In this document: positions 61,735 through 64,000 of the stretch, piece after piece
Numbering within the stretch: position 1 is the stretch's first letter
Layout of the letters: the number at the start of each line of letters is the position of its first letter
Origin: Anaerotignum sp. MSJ-24
Lineage (GTDB): Bacteria > Bacillota > Clostridia > Lachnospirales > Anaerotignaceae
NCBI RefSeq assembly: GCF_018918145.1
Contig: NZ_JAHLPX010000003.1
Coordinates: 1 to 64,000 of the forward strand
Direction: 5' to 3'
Length of the DNA: 64,000 nt
Position numbers and translations under genes: made by a program
The notes under the pieces: generated by a model
Told to the model about the DNA's origin: nothing
Seen by the model: the letters and a program-made list of their open reading frames with translations, nothing else
Databases searched by the model: none

Positions 61735-61763
61735 TTGAAATATAAATTTTTTAATAGTATAAT
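61735..61763 (+). promoter_or_regulatory. Promoter of the receiver-domain gene
   Basis: TTGAAA, 17 bases, TATAAT. The transcript leader is about 115 bases. Confidence 0.7.
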
Positions 61764-61886
61764 GTACTAACAATATTTTGAAGTTACAGGTAATAGATTG
61801 TAAAGTAAAACTAAAATGATAATGTTTTATAAGCAAATGCTTGTGTTTCTAATATGAATTGCTTAACAAGAAGAGGTGATTTACAG

Positions 61887-62237
61887 ATGGGGTTAAAAAA
61901 GAATTTGCTTATAGTTGATAAAAACGATGGTAACAGAAAAATATTAAGAGAAATGCTCTACAACACCTATAATATTTTAGAAGCTGATAATAGCGGTGAC
62001 GCTATCAATATGCTGGACAATGAGACAGAAAAAATTGCCTGTATTATACTCGATCTTGTTACACCGGAAGAAAATGATTTTAATTTTCTTGAAACCGTAT
62101 CGGAAAGCAAAAGATTTTCTAATATTCCGGTTCTTGTTGCAACACTTGATAATGAAAGCGAAAGTGAAAAAATATGTTTTGAACTCGGTGCATGGGACGT
62201 TATACATAAGCCGTTTAATACCGAGATAGTTTGCTGA
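61887..62237 (+). pseudogene. Receiver-domain protein cut off by the integrative element
   Basis: A 116-residue CheY-like receiver: LLIVDKNDGNRKIL at the N terminus with the acidic pocket, the phosphorylated Asp in CIILDLVTPE, Thr in VLVATLD and the Lys in DVIHKPFN. It stops at a TGA right after FNTEIVC, where relatives usually continue into further residues and an output domain. The downstream bases change to the element side, so the gene was probably truncated by integration. It might still make a free receiver. I started it at 61887 behind AGAGGTG. Confidence 0.6.
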
Positions 62238-62280
62238 TGTGTGATAAAGAAGTAGTAGAAGTGTAAAAAATTTTGCCGTT

Positions 62281-62313
62281 CCTATCCGGCGTTTGCGCAT
62301 TGCGCCGGATAGG
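62281..62313 (-). terminator. Terminator after the recombinase
   Basis: Strong stem CCTATCCGGCG/CGCCGGATAGG. On the minus strand it is followed after a few bases by AAAATTTTTTAC. Confidence 0.75.
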
Positions 62314-62321
62314 TCGGGCGG

Positions 62322-63932
62322 TCATTCGGGCAGGTCTACCTTGCCAACGAAAGAGTAATAAATATCAATGTCCTGTCTGCGTGTGCCGTTCTCGTCATAG
62401 CTGCACTCATGCACAACGATTTTCTCCACAAACTCACGCAAAAGGGTAGGGGTAAGTTCTTCAAAGCTGGTGTACTTGCGGACAACATTCATAAACTTTT
62501 CTGCGTTTACCGTGGCTTCCTGCGCTTTGGAAAGCTCTGCCCGGATAGCGGCGGCTCTCTCTTTCAGTTCTTTCTGCTCGGCTTCATAGTCTGCCGACAG
62601 CTCCGTGAAACGCTCGTCTGAAATGCGCCCGGTCACGCTGTCCTCATACAGCCGCTTGAAGATAGCGGATAACTCGCTGATACGCTTCTCGGCGGCTTCC
62701 AGCTCCTTTTTCCTTGCGGCGTTCCTGCGCTTGCCCCCGTCCTCGTTCTGCTCGATCAGCAGCTTCATAAACCGGGCTTCGTGCTTCGCTGCATAGCTGG
62801 TGACTTTCCGCAGATTGTCGGTCACTCCGGCGGTCAACAGGTCGGTGCGGATAAAGTGCGCCGTACAGTCACGGGTACGCTTCTTGTAGCTCCCGCAGAT
62901 ATAACAATCCTGCTTGCGGGTGGCGTTCTGGTAACGCTGCTGGTAAAGGACGCTGCCGCAGTCGGCACAAAAGAGTATGCCGGAGAATAAGCCCACTTCA
63001 TCATAGCGGTTCGGGCGTTTGCGCTGCTTGCGTAACTCCTGCACACGCTCCCACATCTGGGTGTCAATGATAGGCTCATGGTGGTTCTCGAAAATCGCCT
63101 GTTTCTCAATGGGGTTCTCTACGCTGTGCTTGGTCTTGTAGGACGGCTTCTCCGTCTTGAAGTTTACCAGACAGCCCGTGTACTCCCTGTTTTCAAGGAT
63201 ATGTACCACGGTATTGGTCGCCCACTTGCACTCATAGCCGGGGTGGTAGCGGCGGGTGCTTCCCGTCCGACGGTATTCCAGCGTTCCCGGCGTGGGGATC
63301 TCCTGCTCTGTGAGCATACGGGCTATCTTGGTCGGCCCGTTCCCGGCAAGGCACAAGCTGTAAATCTGCCGCACAACAGGGGCGGCTTCCCCGTCAATGA
63401 TAAAATTTTCGTCCTCGTCCATAAAGTAGCCGTATACGGGTTTGCTCGTGACGGGCTTCCCGCTCATACCCTTAGACCGTTTTACTGCTTTGATTTTCTT
63501 GCTCGTATCTCTCACCAGCCATTCGTTAAAAATGTTCCGCAGAGGGGCAAAATCATTGTCGCCCTGTGCGCTGTCCACTCCGTCATTGATAGCGATAAAG
63601 CGGACGCCTTTCTGTGGGAAAATCATTTCCGTATACATTCCCACTTGCAGATAGTTTCGCCCTAACCGTGACATATCCTTGACGATAACGGTGCCGACTT
63701 TTCCGGCTTCAATGTCCGCAAGCATGGCTTGAAAACCGGGTCTTTGGAAGTTCGCCCCAGAATAACCGTCATCTGTGTACCATTGCAGATTGGAAAAGCC
63801 GTTCTGCTTCGCATAGGTTTCAAGAATACGCTTCTGGTTTGAAATAGAATTGCTCTCACCTTGCAGCTCGTCCTCGTGGGATAATCTCGGATAAAGGGCG
63901 GTAATAAGGTTTCGGGTGGTCTGTCTTAACAT
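62322..63932 (-). CDS. Large serine recombinase (TndX/TnpX-like)
   Basis: A 536-residue site-specific recombinase that would excise and integrate the element. The N-terminal resolvase domain has the catalytic Ser in YPRLSHEDE, then VKDMSRLGRNYLQVG. A recombinase domain follows (KPVYGYFMDE, PTKIARMLTEQ), a zinc ribbon with CADCG and CYICG near residues 325-355, and a coiled coil at ~400-470. I chose ATG 63932 because GGAGGA lies just before it; the upstream ATG at 63944 overlaps that site. GC content is well above the other genes, marking foreign origin. Confidence 0.93.
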   Translation of the reverse strand: MLRQTTRNLITALYPRLSHEDELQGESNSISNQKRILETYAKQNGFSNLQWYTDDGYSGANFQRPGFQAMLADIEAGKVGTVIVKDMSRLGRNYLQVGMYTEMIFPQKGVRFIAINDGVDSAQGDNDFAPLRNIFNEWLVRDTSKKIKAVKRSKGMSGKPVTSKPVYGYFMDEDENFIIDGEAAPVVRQIYSLCLAGNGPTKIARMLTEQEIPTPGTLEYRRTGSTRRYHPGYECKWATNTVVHILENREYTGCLVNFKTEKPSYKTKHSVENPIEKQAIFENHHEPIIDTQMWERVQELRKQRKRPNRYDEVGLFSGILFCADCGSVLYQQRYQNATRKQDCYICGSYKKRTRDCTAHFIRTDLLTAGVTDNLRKVTSYAAKHEARFMKLLIEQNEDGGKRRNAARKKELEAAEKRISELSAIFKRLYEDSVTGRISDERFTELSADYEAEQKELKERAAAIRAELSKAQEATVNAEKFMNVVRKYTSFEELTPTLLREFVEKIVVHECSYDENGTRRQDIDIYYSFVGKVDLPE

Positions 63933-63953
63933 AGTGTCCTCCATTTCCGACAG

Positions 63954-64000
63954 CCAGCCCCACTATTCCGTATGACTATCATACCACACGCCGGGGCTGG
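63954..64000. other. Inverted repeat upstream of the recombinase
   Basis: Arms CCAGCCCC (63954-63961) and GGGGCTGG (63993-64000) flank 31 bases. Inside, on the minus strand, TATGAT could be a -10 box. It may be the terminator of the next gene outside the window or a site controlling the recombinase. Confidence 0.5.

Larger units (their letters stand above)
62235..64000. mobile_element. End of an integrative (conjugative or mobilisable) element
   Basis: From about 62270 onward the base composition becomes clearly GC-richer than the rest of the window, and the only gene is a large serine recombinase next to the boundary, as in Tn4451/Tn5397/Tn1549-like elements. The left boundary is inferred from the interrupted receiver gene; a GA dinucleotide at 62235-62236 would fit the crossover of such recombinases. 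The other end lies outside the window. Confidence 0.7.

Noticed and set aside
63078-63665. Long plus-strand ORF of 195 codons inside the recombinase region
   Set aside because: Antisense shadow typical of GC-rich DNA; the recombinase on the minus strand has complete family motifs.

Overview
The window is a low-GC, chromosomal stretch of a Clostridia-class Firmicute, probably Lachnospiraceae or a close relative. The evidence is the codon usage, strong AGGAGG-type ribosome binding sites with occasional TTG/GTG starts, a FabT/FabK-type fatty acid operon, a SAM-I riboswitch, CsoR, TetR, HxlR and CcpB-like small regulators, and DUF4317, a family I associate with this group. The last ~1.8 kb is visibly GC-richer and carries a large serine recombinase, so it is the edge of an acquired integrative element.

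Layout. 1-801: end of an rRNA operon (23S 3' end, 5S) with six tRNAs and a terminator. 863-5884: 8-oxoguanine-deaminase-like amidohydrolase, metK under a SAM-I riboswitch, an APC permease and mntP. 5939-11520: a Crp-type regulator translationally coupled to a complete NitT/TauT-type ABC importer, then a CbxX-like AAA+ ATPase and an iron-type alcohol dehydrogenase. 11557-16312: a five-gene pantothenate/CoA operon (panG-like ketopantoate reductase, panB, panC, coaBC, coaX) without panD. 16414-26770: a GT4 glycosyltransferase, an unrecognised protein with a His/Cys repeat tail, serine dehydratase, a TetR operon with an interrupted flavodoxin gene, a deformylase-like gene, a split chromate transporter and an orphan LarA-family gene with a strong promoter. 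26901-32698: folC, a new 53-residue ORF, a zinc-ribbon/TPR membrane protein, DUF402, radC, PspC and DUF4317 genes. 32811-33185: a promoter-to-terminator segment without an ORF that can fold into nested helices, a candidate non-coding RNA. 33205-35248: a LytS-like kinase and a response regulator with an OmpR/SARP-like output domain.

35454-45248 is a complete type II fatty acid synthesis operon, fabT-fabH-acpP-fabK-fabD-fabG-fabF-accB-fabZ-accC-accD-accA, with two adjacent FabT-type palindromes on the promoter. It makes malonyl-CoA (AccABCD), loads it on ACP (FabD), condenses (FabH, FabF), reduces (FabG, FabK) and dehydrates (FabZ). 45262-49940: asparaginase, a frameshifted hydrolase, ilvE behind a short Ile-rich ORF plus terminator that looks like a leader-peptide attenuator, and a GldA-like dehydrogenase.

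49987-55344 is a metal and redox stress area. A decayed csoR/P-type ATPase operon lies a few kb from an intact csoR/copZ-like pair with a similar operator. Between them are a DUF1275 membrane protein and an HxlR regulator divergent from an enoate reductase. 55347-60540: a MATE transporter behind an unusual FMN-riboswitch-like RNA and a heterodimeric ABC exporter. 60691-64000: a LysR regulator, a receiver-domain gene that stops abruptly, and the recombinase end of the integrative element.

The observations I consider most worth a second look are the putative ncRNA at 32826-33185, the divergent FMN-class aptamer at 56876-56982, the Ile-rich leader at 47214-47375, the His/Cys tail at 17989-18190 and the set of broken genes (22092, 46383, 50021, 50424, 61887).
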